From a virus, in IMG/VR virus record IMGVR_UViG_3300042476_001006, positions 1 through 36,489 of that record: a stretch of 36,489 nt of DNA. One strand, 5' to 3'. Shown here in pieces: positions 9,844 to 18,079 of the stretch. A model generated the notes under the pieces. The model had not been told where the DNA came from and made no database searches. It saw only the letters and a program-made list of their open reading frames with translations. Numbering within the stretch: the stretch's first letter is position 1; each line of letters opens with the position of its first letter. A program made the position numbers and the translations under genes.

Positions 9844-10565
9844 AGTATATTATCATATAAAAAATTGAGATATGTTGATGTATTAAGTTCTGAGATATTC
9901 TGCGTCGATTCACCCGATAAAGATTCAATCTCGTCTAAGCTTATAGGAATAGCGCCGCATAGTTTGGCTTCTAGCGCATAGTCTTTATCATTAATTACCA
10001 AATAATATTTAGTATTATTCAATAGTTCAATTTTATTAACTTCTGTAATAGTTCCCATATTTTGAGGATGTTTGAATAAAATATGATTAAATAATTTAAT
10101 ATCTATTTTCTTATTAGGGTATAAATGTTGTTTTAACTCTAATGGTATCTCTGATATATTCTCCAGAAAGCTTATGATATGATACTTTCTACCACGGTCT
10201 CCGGTATTGATACATAAACCAGGGTTATATAAAGTGGGTATATGTATAATAGGATAATTAATATTTTTATCATGACACAGATGAGTTATTTGTAAGTTTT
10301 CTATTCTTTTATACAGATCTATATTAAATTTATTGGTATGATAGATACTAATCTTATTAGTTCCATGATGATTTGTTATAAAATCTAGAATTTCATTATC
10401 TATTAAAATATCATCAAATAGATAGTGCGTACAGTTATTTTGTGTGTGTATTTTGTAAATATCTTTATTTACAGATTGTGATATTATATCTATATTATTT
10501 AGGTCTCGTAAAGAGATCAAATTATCTATAAGTTTAGACCTGTAGTATTGAATAAAAAGTTTCAT
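9840..10565 (-). CDS. Divergent GT-B glycosyltransferase-like protein
   Basis: A 241-residue protein with two Rossmann-like halves. The C-terminal half has KYYLVINDKDYALEAKLCGAIPISL (about residues 188-213, given here in part: EAKLCGAIPIS), which resembles the GT4 donor-site helix in which a glutamate, a glycine and a Pro-Ile-Ser strand follow one another. The upstream partner glutamate of a canonical EX7E pair is not clear, so catalysis is uncertain. The N-terminal half (KLFIQYYRS) resembles an acceptor-binding domain. It overlaps both neighbours by 4 bases, which suggests translational coupling within the island. Confidence 0.55.
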   Translation of the reverse strand: MKLFIQYYRSKLIDNLISLRDLNNIDIISQSVNKDIYKIHTQNNCTHYLFDDILIDNEILDFITNHHGTNKISIYHTNKFNIDLYKRIENLQITHLCHDKNINYPIIHIPTLYNPGLCINTGDRGRKYHIISFLENISEIPLELKQHLYPNKKIDIKLFNHILFKHPQNMGTITEVNKIELLNNTKYYLVINDKDYALEAKLCGAIPISLDEIESLSGESTQNISELNTSTYLNFLYDNIL

Positions 10566-11230
10566 ACGAATAATTTTGCTTTTGGTATATCTTTTAAACT
10601 AGATATTTTTAGTATATTTTTTTTATCTACAAAAACTTTATCAAAACTTAAATTCTCATTCAATAAAATATTTATTGTTTCAAAAAGATAGTTTTGATTT
10701 AGATTTTTTTTATCGGACAGATGCTGTAATCTACTCATTGTTTCTTCATTGAAATAAACGCACTCGCTCCAGACTATAGGAAAATCATAAAATAAATACT
10801 GTATTCTTTCAGTATCATGACAACCTATGTTGAAATTATTTTTAGGCTTGTCAATCATATATATTTTAGAATGGTTGTTATGTTCGCAACGATGAAAGAG
10901 ATTCTTAAATAAAACACCACTACTTATAATCAGTATATTTTTGGGCTTGTTTTGTTGCAGATAAAGTAGTAGGGAGGCTGTTTGGTTGGTGGTTTTGTAT
11001 TCTTCATTGAATATAATATTAATATTACTATACTTGTTTGTGTTTTTTTTAATTTTTTCCGATTCAAATCCTGTGCCGATATGAATAGTCTCAAGCCCTT
11101 TAATAGTATTAAGTTGCATTATCTGATAATCTAGAACAGCTGATGACTGTTTAATTTTTAATAGAGCTTTCGATCCTATGGATTTCATTCCTCTTGTGAT
11201 TTCTGGAACTAAAATAAAAGCATCAAACAT
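10562..11230 (-). CDS. Degenerate sugar-nucleotidyltransferase-like protein
   Basis: A 222-residue protein with the order of a LicC/RfbA-type NTP transferase: an N-terminal strand, then GSKALLKI (pyrophosphorylase Lys region), LDYQIMQL, a GTGFESEKI strand-helix, FNEEYKTTNQTASLLLYL (matching the usual N-x-x-Y-x-x-T-N-x-x-S-L) and a C-terminal ISSLKDIPKA segment. In active enzymes the N-terminal loop reads GxGxR and the metal-binding Asp follows an I-x-G-D strand. Here the loop is VPEITRG and the strand is IISSGVLF, without Asp. I infer that activity may be lost or changed. The fold assignment is fairly firm; the substrate is unknown. It overlaps the upstream gene by 8 bases. Confidence 0.6.
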   Translation of the reverse strand: MFDAFILVPEITRGMKSIGSKALLKIKQSSAVLDYQIMQLNTIKGLETIHIGTGFESEKIKKNTNKYSNINIIFNEEYKTTNQTASLLLYLQQNKPKNILIISSGVLFKNLFHRCEHNNHSKIYMIDKPKNNFNIGCHDTERIQYLFYDFPIVWSECVYFNEETMSRLQHLSDKKNLNQNYLFETINILLNENLSFDKVFVDKKNILKISSLKDIPKAKLFV

Positions 11231-11966
11231 AATATTCTACTTTACAGTTTGTATTATTAAATATTTCTGAAAAATATTCAGATTCCAGATATGGTCTTAG
11301 GAATACATAATTTTCAAATGGCACAAAAACTCCATTTATCTCGCCTTGTTTTTTAGCTAATATACTAAAAGATTTTTGTTCTATATTTACTATAGTATTT
11401 ATTCTCATTATATATTGTTCTAAATTACCAGCTTCTTCACTATTAAAAAAAATAAAATAATGACTATTATTAGCTTTTTTATTGGTGTCTAATATATTAG
11501 ATATCAATAAGCTTTCATGGTTTACTTCGATGAAATTATGAATTTTCCATTTAATATTTTTGTCTAGTTTATTTTCTAGTGTTTTTATAAGAGCTTTTGT
11601 GTGACTGTACTCGCATAAAGCAAAAGATAGATATACTGGTTTTACGGTTAATTTATTAATAGTGTCGCAAAGTTCTTCTATGTTATCTTCATTCTTTATT
11701 TTTAGAATCAAATAGTATTTTATCCCACTTCTATCACTAAGCAGTTGTACCATATCTACAGTATTTAGTTCTTCTTTATGTTCCTCGTATATTTTTTTAC
11801 TAAAAGCAAATCTACAAACATAATCGTCTATATAATAATAATTATTTCTAATAGATATCGGCTTAGAGTCTTGTACAAGATCCGGAATACCTAGTGAGCA
11901 GGGCTTATTGCCGCTCTCTACTGGTTGAGCAAAAATGCAGTCTTGACAGTTTGTACTGATACTCAT
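11223..11966 (-). CDS. Unknown 247-aa protein: four-cysteine N-terminus plus GT-A-like domain
   Basis: The N-terminal 55 residues contain C7, C10, C23 and C51 (CQDC, PCSLG, DYVCRFAF), which suggests a zinc or Fe-S site. Residues 75-240 alternate strands and helices (YYLILKIKNE, YFIFFNSEEAGNLEQYI) in a way reminiscent of GT2/GT-A glycosyltransferases, but no DxD motif is visible. I do not recognise a named family. It may be a degenerate transferase carrying an extra metal module. It shares 4 bases with the upstream methyltransferase-like gene. Confidence 0.55.
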   Translation of the reverse strand: MSISTNCQDCIFAQPVESGNKPCSLGIPDLVQDSKPISIRNNYYYIDDYVCRFAFSKKIYEEHKEELNTVDMVQLLSDRSGIKYYLILKIKNEDNIEELCDTINKLTVKPVYLSFALCEYSHTKALIKTLENKLDKNIKWKIHNFIEVNHESLLISNILDTNKKANNSHYFIFFNSEEAGNLEQYIMRINTIVNIEQKSFSILAKKQGEINGVFVPFENYVFLRPYLESEYFSEIFNNTNCKVEYYV

Positions 11967-12379
11967 AGCTGTATTCTTTCTATGGTTATGATAGAATTAT
12001 ATTTGTTTTTATCTATTTTTGCAATTCTAAATAGTCTATTATCTAGTGTACTTTCTATTATTTTAAAAGATAAAATATTTTTTATAGTATGAATATATTT
12101 CATTGTTTCTTTGTCTGTTAATATCTTATTGAGATAGTCATAGCAGAGGCTGTTGAAATCTATAAATGATATAATTATTTCCCCACCCATGGTAAGCTTT
12201 GTCATTATTTCTGTCAAAAGCTTATTAACTTTATTTTCTTCTATCTTTTGTGCGTCTTGAAGCAAAATTTTATTTATAGAATAGTTAGGCACTACTGAAA
12301 TATTATCAATATGTATATTATTCAATTCTTGATTTTGATCTGGTTCTATATCTATATAAATATTAATAATTCTACTCAT
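11963..12379 (-). CDS. Methyltransferase-like fragment, 138 aa, probably degenerate
   Basis: I start at ATG 12379 rather than at the ATG at 12394 because the former gives the 4-base ATGA overlap used by the other island genes. The centre of the protein (ILLQDAQKIEE, LLTEIMTKLTMGGEIIIS, DFNSL) resembles the second half of a class I SAM methyltransferase, where a helix leads to a x-L-x-x-G-G-x-x-x-I strand. The N-terminal glycine-rich SAM loop (D/ExGxG) is absent. At 138 residues it is shorter than the usual 200-250. I infer a truncated or non-catalytic relative. Confidence 0.45.
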   Translation of the reverse strand: MSRIINIYIDIEPDQNQELNNIHIDNISVVPNYSINKILLQDAQKIEENKVNKLLTEIMTKLTMGGEIIISFIDFNSLCYDYLNKILTDKETMKYIHTIKNILSFKIIESTLDNRLFRIAKIDKNKYNSIITIERIQL

Positions 12380-13254
12380 ATGTAAGGTCTCCATATTTTC
12401 TGTTCTATTAATTCTATTAAATTATTAGTAAATAATCTATAATTATGTTCTTTTTTAAGTGTTTCTATAATAGCTAATCTATTATTGATATTATAATCCT
12501 GAATAGATGTCTTTGCTATAGATATAATTTCTTCCGGCTTATTGATCTCTATACTATCTCCGTAAGATATTCCATTAGCGGTAATGGCTATGCAACCACT
12601 TAGAAGTCCACACAAAATATTAATATCTAATTTAGTATCTATTATAACTTTATATTCATTTAATTTACTTAGTATACTACTTATAGTAGAGTATTGATTT
12701 ATAGATGAAATAATTTCTGCTTCTGGAATATGTGTTTTTATATATGAAAAAAGCCTGTTTGTTTGGTCATCATTATTAAGATTAACAACTACTATAGGTT
12801 TCCTATCTCCTGAATTTAATTCGTGTTCAGGAATACCATACGGGATGTGATATAGTATTGAATGAGAACTATTCTCAAAATAACTTTTTGTTCTATTGTT
12901 AGTTGATACAATAGGCGTTCTCTTTAGTTGTTCTAATATAAGATATTTATCTTCTTTTTTTATAGATAACGATAGAGGCTCGTGGGCAAAGATACAATCT
13001 ATTAAATGGTATTCTTGAATAGTTTTTATTTTGTCTATATGTTCTAATAGTGTGTTAGTAGCGTATATATGATAATCTAAAAAATAATTAATATCTTGGT
13101 CAGTATCTATATTTTTGATACTAAGTCTATAAATATCTTCTAAACACATATCAAAAATACTATTATGCTTTGAATATAGAATGTCTATACTTTTAGTATC
13201 AGATAAGTGTTGACTATTTTTAATTAAATTATAAATTGGAAAATAAATACTCAT
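12376..13254 (-). CDS. Divergent GT-B glycosyltransferase-like protein, 292 aa
   Basis: Two halves of a GT-B fold can be made out. The N-terminal half ends in an IDCIFAHEP strand and an RTKSYFENS helix. The C-terminal half starts with a KPIVVVNLN strand near residue 160 and contains NEYKVIIDTKLDINILCGLLSGCIAITANG, which resembles the place in GT4 enzymes where a domain-closing helix carries the donor-site Glu; here only Asp and Gly positions remain. No EX7E pair is visible. Activity is therefore doubtful, although the fold is likely. It overlaps both neighbours by 4 bases. Confidence 0.55.
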   Translation of the reverse strand: MSIYFPIYNLIKNSQHLSDTKSIDILYSKHNSIFDMCLEDIYRLSIKNIDTDQDINYFLDYHIYATNTLLEHIDKIKTIQEYHLIDCIFAHEPLSLSIKKEDKYLILEQLKRTPIVSTNNRTKSYFENSSHSILYHIPYGIPEHELNSGDRKPIVVVNLNNDDQTNRLFSYIKTHIPEAEIISSINQYSTISSILSKLNEYKVIIDTKLDINILCGLLSGCIAITANGISYGDSIEINKPEEIISIAKTSIQDYNINNRLAIIETLKKEHNYRLFTNNLIELIEQKIWRPYI

Positions 13255-14255
13255 AATATAGAAAGCAAGTCCACTCTAGTTTTTTGTTTATTATATATCA
13301 TATTTTGATTGCTAACCCTATCCATCATTTTTCTAGACAAGCTGTCTATACATATATCTTCATAAGTATCGGACGGATAGTAATCTGAATCCCCGTAATA
13401 TGGGGTTGTTGTACTATTAAGTTGCGACCGACTAATTATATTAGATTCATATATGCTAGCATACTGCTCATCTATAAATGGATAAAAATTATCATTTAGA
13501 GCCAAATATGTGTTACCTGTATTGTGTAGAATCTCGATCTCCGCATAATCTATAGGTCTCTGAATAAATAATATCTGGTCTATACCACTATTAATTTTCA
13601 TTTTTTTCTTAGTATTTTCATAATACTCAAACAGACGATTTTTTTCTGGTTCTGTCAAAGCAACCCATAGAATCAAACATATATTATTATTCGTTCTAAA
13701 TGTACTTAAAAAAGAAATAATAATTTTATGTACTATATCAATATTTTTTTTATATTCTCCGATAAAATAAAACTTATACATATTGTTATATATGCCAATA
13801 TTTAATTTTTTATTTTTTGTATCTGGATTTACAGAAAAAGGAATTCGAAATAGTGATACTTTTTTGGGATCTACGCCGCAGGATAATATCTTATCAGAGT
13901 CAATAGGATTATTACATAGTATCTTATCGGCTTTTTGTAAAATACTCTTATGTATTGAATTAACATTTTTTTTATGATCTAAAATTGGTATTATTATATT
14001 TTTAGAAAATTTAGGGTTATATACCAGCATATCAAGTGGTAAATTTTGTATAAAAATCTCTGTTTGATCTAAGTTCCTGTTGTGAGATTTACATGGAGGT
14101 AACAGAGGGTCTACGAGTCCTCTATCTAATATAATGGGCCTAGAAACTATTTGATTTTTAAATTTTTCTGACAACTCTATATATTCTAGATATGATCTAG
14201 ATGTTAGACCAATATTATCTGGTTGAGTGGTTGGTCCTATAAATAATGTATTCAT
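13251..14255 (-). CDS. Divergent glycosyltransferase family 4-like protein, 334 aa
   Basis: The N-terminus MNTLFIGPTTQPDNIG resembles the first strand and loop of GT4 enzymes. ADKILCNNPIDSDKILSCGVDPKKVSLFRIPF (about residues 108-139; key parts CGVDPKKV and FRIPF) matches the typical G-V-x-x-x-K-V...P-x linker between the two domains of GT-B transferases. A C-terminal Rossmann-like half follows (FYFIGEYKKNIDIV, ICLILWVALT, IDQILFIQRPID). The EX7E donor motif is not evident; ALNDNFYPFIDEQYA stands in its place. The gene is coupled by a 4-base overlap to the intact GT4 gene upstream. Confidence 0.6.
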   Translation of the reverse strand: MNTLFIGPTTQPDNIGLTSRSYLEYIELSEKFKNQIVSRPIILDRGLVDPLLPPCKSHNRNLDQTEIFIQNLPLDMLVYNPKFSKNIIIPILDHKKNVNSIHKSILQKADKILCNNPIDSDKILSCGVDPKKVSLFRIPFSVNPDTKNKKLNIGIYNNMYKFYFIGEYKKNIDIVHKIIISFLSTFRTNNNICLILWVALTEPEKNRLFEYYENTKKKMKINSGIDQILFIQRPIDYAEIEILHNTGNTYLALNDNFYPFIDEQYASIYESNIISRSQLNSTTTPYYGDSDYYPSDTYEDICIDSLSRKMMDRVSNQNMIYNKQKTRVDLLSIL

Positions 14256-15919
14256 TGTAATTGTTTAATTTTTGCGTACCGTATAAAGTCTTCTGTATCA
14301 AAAGAAATATTTTCTTCTCTAACAGATGTTGCCCTATTATTATTATCTATCAATATATTAATATGTTCATATATATCTGTAAATTTATATGGTTGTATAC
14401 TAGTAACATTCTGAACAAATCCGTAATCTGCATTTTTGAGTAATTCTAGATATTTTAAAGACCCAATATTATCAGAATCGTGAAGTTTATTACTCACTAT
14501 CTCAAATAAACTATTAAAATAATTAGACTGATCTATTGATTTTTTATCTATAATAGGTTCTAATATTTCGCTTCTACTATTCCACTTATATTTTTGTTGT
14601 GATAGATCTAAATTATCTAAATATTTTTCCCATTTTTTAGCTATTATATCCCAATTATAATTTTTTTCAGTAGCAATTCTCGTTTCTATTTTCTTTTTAT
14701 TCTGTATAGAAATAGGCAAGTTCATAAAATCTAAAACGTGCTTGATCATATCGTCATTATTAGGATATGCTCTTAAAGCTTTAGTCTCTAACTCTGTGAA
14801 TAGTGTTTGAGTTCTTACTTTCATAGCCCCTAACTTATCTATAATATCACACATAGCACTGTAATCAATAGTGATTACGGGTACACCACAGGCTCCTGCC
14901 TCAACTTGTGGCATACCAAATCCTTCACAAATAGCATATTGGACATATAAATCAAAATTATTATAAACCTGAGATAATTGTGCAGTACTTACTCCGTGGG
15001 TAACAGAGGGCAGAAAGCTTGTTTTCTGAAAACATTGTTTACAAATTTTATTAGGAGACTGGAATACGCTGCATTCCAAATTTTGACAATTACGACAAAT
15101 ATAAGAGAATAAAACTTTATTCGATAGTCTATATTCTTTAAGCAGCTCTGGTATGTCCCAGCCAGCATCTGGATAGCTTGTGTGTAGGTGCAAAAATGTT
15201 CGTGCTCCAGAAGCATAGTCTTTAGTTTCTAAAATATCTAGCAGTTTTCTGAAACTACTAAATAGTTCTGGAATTAGTTTTCTTTTTTGATTTCTCATAA
15301 CAGAGCCTATTACAAAGGCGTCTGTTGGAAGATTGAATTTTTGTCTAATCTGATTCTTGTCTTGTATATTGAACGTACCAAGATCAACACCGGGTGAGGC
15401 CGTATCTATATAATTAATTTTATTAGAGGTTTGATACTTTAGTACTTCTGCACCCCAATCAGAATAAGTAAATATTGCATCAGCATCTAAGAATGTTTCT
15501 ATCCATTCCTCTTGTTGCGGTTTAGAATCCACCGTTGGCATTAAAACCCAATGAAAATACTTCCTAACAGGAGATATTTTTTGATAAGCTGTCATCCAGT
15601 AGTCTCTAACATCTATCACAACATCTGGTTTGAAATCTAGAACAACTTTTTCGAATCTCCAGCGACCGAACTGATTATCTCCTCTAGACATATACTCAGC
15701 ATATCTAGGATCCTCTGTTTTTACAGCATTAGCATAATAAATCCAATCTATTTCTTTATCTCTTGGATCATTAACAAAACCATATGAAGCAAATTCAGCA
15801 ATAGTATATTTACCTGTCTTATGTAGCCTAGAAAGTATCTCTTTTGCATATACTCCGAATCCAGATTTTATAAAGCTGGCCTCAGAACACATCAATACTT
15901 TTAATTTTTCTTTTTGCAT
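14252..15919 (-). CDS. Glycosyltransferase family 4 with a zinc-knuckle insert, 555 aa
   Basis: This is the clearest enzyme of the island. It has the N-terminal GT-B domain (KVLMCSEASFIKSGFGVYAKEIL), the inter-domain ASPGVDLGTF and GSVMRNQKRK motifs, and the C-terminal EX7E donor site, E332-GFGMPQV-E340, followed by AGACGVPVITIDY. Between these, residues 275-296 carry C275, C278, C283, C293 and C296 (CRNC, CKQC), which suggests a zinc ribbon inserted into the second Rossmann domain. GT4 enzymes transfer sugar from an activated donor with retention. Donor and acceptor are unknown. The ATG lies only 9 bases after the ssb terminator hairpin and has no Shine-Dalgarno sequence. About 110 C-terminal residues have no match that I recognise. 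Confidence 0.85.
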   Translation of the reverse strand: MQKEKLKVLMCSEASFIKSGFGVYAKEILSRLHKTGKYTIAEFASYGFVNDPRDKEIDWIYYANAVKTEDPRYAEYMSRGDNQFGRWRFEKVVLDFKPDVVIDVRDYWMTAYQKISPVRKYFHWVLMPTVDSKPQQEEWIETFLDADAIFTYSDWGAEVLKYQTSNKINYIDTASPGVDLGTFNIQDKNQIRQKFNLPTDAFVIGSVMRNQKRKLIPELFSSFRKLLDILETKDYASGARTFLHLHTSYPDAGWDIPELLKEYRLSNKVLFSYICRNCQNLECSVFQSPNKICKQCFQKTSFLPSVTHGVSTAQLSQVYNNFDLYVQYAICEGFGMPQVEAGACGVPVITIDYSAMCDIIDKLGAMKVRTQTLFTELETKALRAYPNNDDMIKHVLDFMNLPISIQNKKKIETRIATEKNYNWDIIAKKWEKYLDNLDLSQQKYKWNSRSEILEPIIDKKSIDQSNYFNSLFEIVSNKLHDSDNIGSLKYLELLKNADYGFVQNVTSIQPYKFTDIYEHINILIDNNNRATSVREENISFDTEDFIRYAKIKQLQ

Positions 15920-15927
15920 AAGATATA

Positions 15928-15954
15928 AAAGAGGGGGCTTTCGCCCCCGTCTTT
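15928..15954 (-). terminator. GAAA-tetraloop intrinsic terminator downstream of ssb
   Basis: On the minus strand the sequence GGGGGC-GAAA-GCCCCC forms a perfect 6-bp GC stem closed by a GNRA tetraloop. It is extended by AAAGA/TCTTT pairs around one bulged base and is followed by TCTTTTATAT. It lies 31 bases after the ssb stop codon. The A-rich and T-rich arms could also serve plus-strand transcription. This is one of the few GC-rich stretches in the window. Confidence 0.85.
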
Positions 15955-15985
15955 ATTTTGATAAATTTATTTGAGAACAAAATTA

Positions 15986-16360
15986 TTAGAAAGCCACGCT
16001 CTCTGCTTCTTCATTTGTTTGCTTATTCCTAGAAAGCTTGGTGATTTTCGAGAAATTATTAACTCGAACTTTTAAGCTACTATGCTTAACGCCATCCTTT
16101 TCCCAGGTATCATTTCTGAGAGATCCCTCTACTAGAACCAAATCGCCCTTCTTGAAAGAAGAACCAATAATTTCAGCACCACTGTCCCAAGCTTCGCAAT
16201 TAATGAAAGAGGTAATCTTATCCTTCTCTCCATTAGACTTGGTATACTCACGAGAAACAGCAATAGTAAAATTAACCACAGAAGTCTGCTTACCTCCTGT
16301 ATTAACAACTCTTAGTTCTGCATCTCTGGCCAAATTACCTCTTAAAATAGCAATATTCAT
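15986..16360 (-). CDS. ssb: Single-stranded DNA-binding protein (bacterial SSB type)
   Basis: A 124-residue OB-fold protein. The N-terminus MNIAILRGNLARDAELRVV and the strands VVNFTIAVSREY, FINCEAWDSGAEII, KGDLVLVEGSLRNDTW and LKVRVNNF follow the bacterial Ssb fold in order. It covers and protects single-stranded DNA at the replication fork, normally as a tetramer. The usual long acidic tail ending in DDDIPF, which docks partner proteins, is replaced by a short tail (NEEAESVAF). The start at ATG 16360 is fixed by a strong AAGGAG site 7 bases upstream. The gene has its own promoter and terminator, so it can be expressed apart from its neighbours. Confidence 0.93.
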   Translation of the reverse strand: MNIAILRGNLARDAELRVVNTGGKQTSVVNFTIAVSREYTKSNGEKDKITSFINCEAWDSGAEIIGSSFKKGDLVLVEGSLRNDTWEKDGVKHSSLKVRVNNFSKITKLSRNKQTNEEAESVAF

Positions 16361-16405
16361 ATCAATTCTCCTTAGTTAAAATAAACAAATCCAACGCAAC
16401 ACTCT

Positions 16406-16433
16406 ATGATATTTAAACGAGCAGTAATGTCAA
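16406..16433 (-). promoter_or_regulatory. Sigma70-type promoter of ssb
   Basis: On the minus strand TTGACA (16433-16428) is followed after 16 bases by TATCAT (16411-16406). This is a perfect -35 box and a 5/6 match to the -10 box. The start of transcription would fall near 16399, giving a leader of about 38 bases that contains the AAGGAG site. It lies in the 93-base gap between the polymerase C-half gene and ssb. Confidence 0.75.
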
Positions 16434-16453
16434 GACGGAGGCCCTTTTTATTT

Positions 16454-18079
16454 TTAGGATATGGGCTCAAAGCATTTATCAACAATCAATCCGTCTTTAC
16501 TCTTCGCTCTATTTCCTGTAAAAATGAGAATATTTCCTTCAAATATATGGGTTTTATATTTAGTCCATTGCTCTGGGAAAAATATTACTGAATCTAGTAT
16601 GCCTGTTTGATCTTCTATACTAACAAAAGCCATTTCTTGACCAGGATTTTTACCGGTCTTGGTTTTAATAATATTAATACCAGTTATTTCTCCGGCAATT
16701 ATAATTTTGGAAGATATTGAGGATGTTTTAAATGTTTTACAGTCTGTGTTCGACATACTAATATCGTATGAATCAAGTTTAGAACAAGAAATAGAAACTC
16801 CCAGAAGACTACTTTCACTATCAGATAGCCATTCTATTTTATCTGTTAAAGAAAATGGAGGATTTTTAAGAGCATTAATACTATTTTGAATGACTTCTTG
16901 TCTTTTTTTTAAGATTTTAAAATTACTCAACATATATTCTAATATAAGTATTAAAGACTTAGAGTCCTTATTAAGGGATAGTGAGCTAATAAAATACTCT
17001 AGCTCTTTTTTTGTTAAGATAGCACATATCTCATATTCAAATAATAATTCTATTCTATTCTTCTTGAAATAATCAAAACAACCAGTAGATATCATGGCTT
17101 TAGCCGCCACAGAATTAATATTTAATAGTATATGATATACAATCTCATACCAGGATAGTTCTTCGATTTTTTTATCTGCTGATAGATTTAATATTTTCTG
17201 GTATACAGATTGACCCACCCCTTTAATATCTGTCAAACCAAAATAAATGTCTTTGTTTTTCAATATAAAAAATTGATTTAGATTTCTGAAATCTGGATTC
17301 TTAACCAAGATATTCATTTCATTTGCATTTCTAACTAGTTCTTTTATTTCTTGCTGTGGGTCTATCTTATCTTTTGCAAATTTAAGATATGATGCAAAAA
17401 ACACTCTGGGGAAATGAGATTTGGCATAAGCCGATAGATATGCATTGATAGCATAACTTACAGCATGGGATTTATTAAAACTATATCTTTGACTTTTTTC
17501 TATCCAGCTGAAAATCTCTTCTGCTTGTTCTAGTGTTACTATTTGTTTTTCTTTGGTTCCTTCCAAAAATCTTTTTTTAACTTTGGCCATTTCTTCTGGC
17601 TTTTTCTTACCTATTGCCTTTCTCAACATATCTGCTTCTTGTAGATTGAAGCCAGCAACTGTTTGAGCAATTTGCATAGATTGTTCCTGATATATCATTT
17701 CTCCATATGTAGATTTTAAAGATTCCTCCAAAATAGGATGAAAATAATCTACGCTCTCTAATCCATTCTTTTTGTCTATAAAATGATTGGATACAGATTT
17801 TCCTTCTCTAATAGCCTCTAAAGATCCTGGTCTCATAATACTAATCAGAGCCGATAATTGCTCAATATTTTCTGGTTTCAGTTTTTTGGCCATAGTCTGT
17901 CCAAGTCTAGATTCTAGTTGGAAACAGCCCTTAGTATTGCCAGAGGAAATAAGATCCCAGGTCTTAGAACAGAATAGGTTAATCTCTTCTATTTTAGGAG
18001 AAAAATTTATTCTAGTACTATTATTTTCTTTCAAGACAGGAAATTTACAACCACAGTTAAATGTCAAGTAATCAGGCAT
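16454..18079 (-). CDS. dnaE: DNA polymerase III alpha, C-terminal half (fingers, clamp-binding, OB domains)
   Basis: The 541-residue product starts just after the palm region of DnaE. Residues 51-57 (GCFQLES), 83-87 (RPGSL), QEQSMQIAQ, ADMLRKAIGKKK and YSFNKSHAVSYA are the classic finger-domain landmarks. A helix-hairpin-helix follows (GLTDIKGVGQSVYQKIL), and a C-terminal OB fold begins near 460 (IIAGEITGI, MAFVSIEDQTG). The three catalytic aspartates are missing here and lie in the other gene. The first 35 residues (with NCGCKF) have no counterpart in the usual protein. Together with the N-half (626 aa) the total is 1167 residues, close to full-length DnaE. It overlaps the exonuclease gene by 8 bases. 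Confidence 0.92.
   Translation of the reverse strand: MPDYLTFNCGCKFPVLKENNSTRINFSPKIEEINLFCSKTWDLISSGNTKGCFQLESRLGQTMAKKLKPENIEQLSALISIMRPGSLEAIREGKSVSNHFIDKKNGLESVDYFHPILEESLKSTYGEMIYQEQSMQIAQTVAGFNLQEADMLRKAIGKKKPEEMAKVKKRFLEGTKEKQIVTLEQAEEIFSWIEKSQRYSFNKSHAVSYAINAYLSAYAKSHFPRVFFASYLKFAKDKIDPQQEIKELVRNANEMNILVKNPDFRNLNQFFILKNKDIYFGLTDIKGVGQSVYQKILNLSADKKIEELSWYEIVYHILLNINSVAAKAMISTGCFDYFKKNRIELLFEYEICAILTKKELEYFISSLSLNKDSKSLILILEYMLSNFKILKKRQEVIQNSINALKNPPFSLTDKIEWLSDSESSLLGVSISCSKLDSYDISMSNTDCKTFKTSSISSKIIIAGEITGINIIKTKTGKNPGQEMAFVSIEDQTGILDSVIFFPEQWTKYKTHIFEGNILIFTGNRAKSKDGLIVDKCFEPIS

Noticed and set aside
16434-16456. Intrinsic terminator after the polymerase C-half gene
   Set aside because: GAGCCC and GGGCCTC can pair only with a bulge across an A-rich loop of about 18 bases, and no T run follows.
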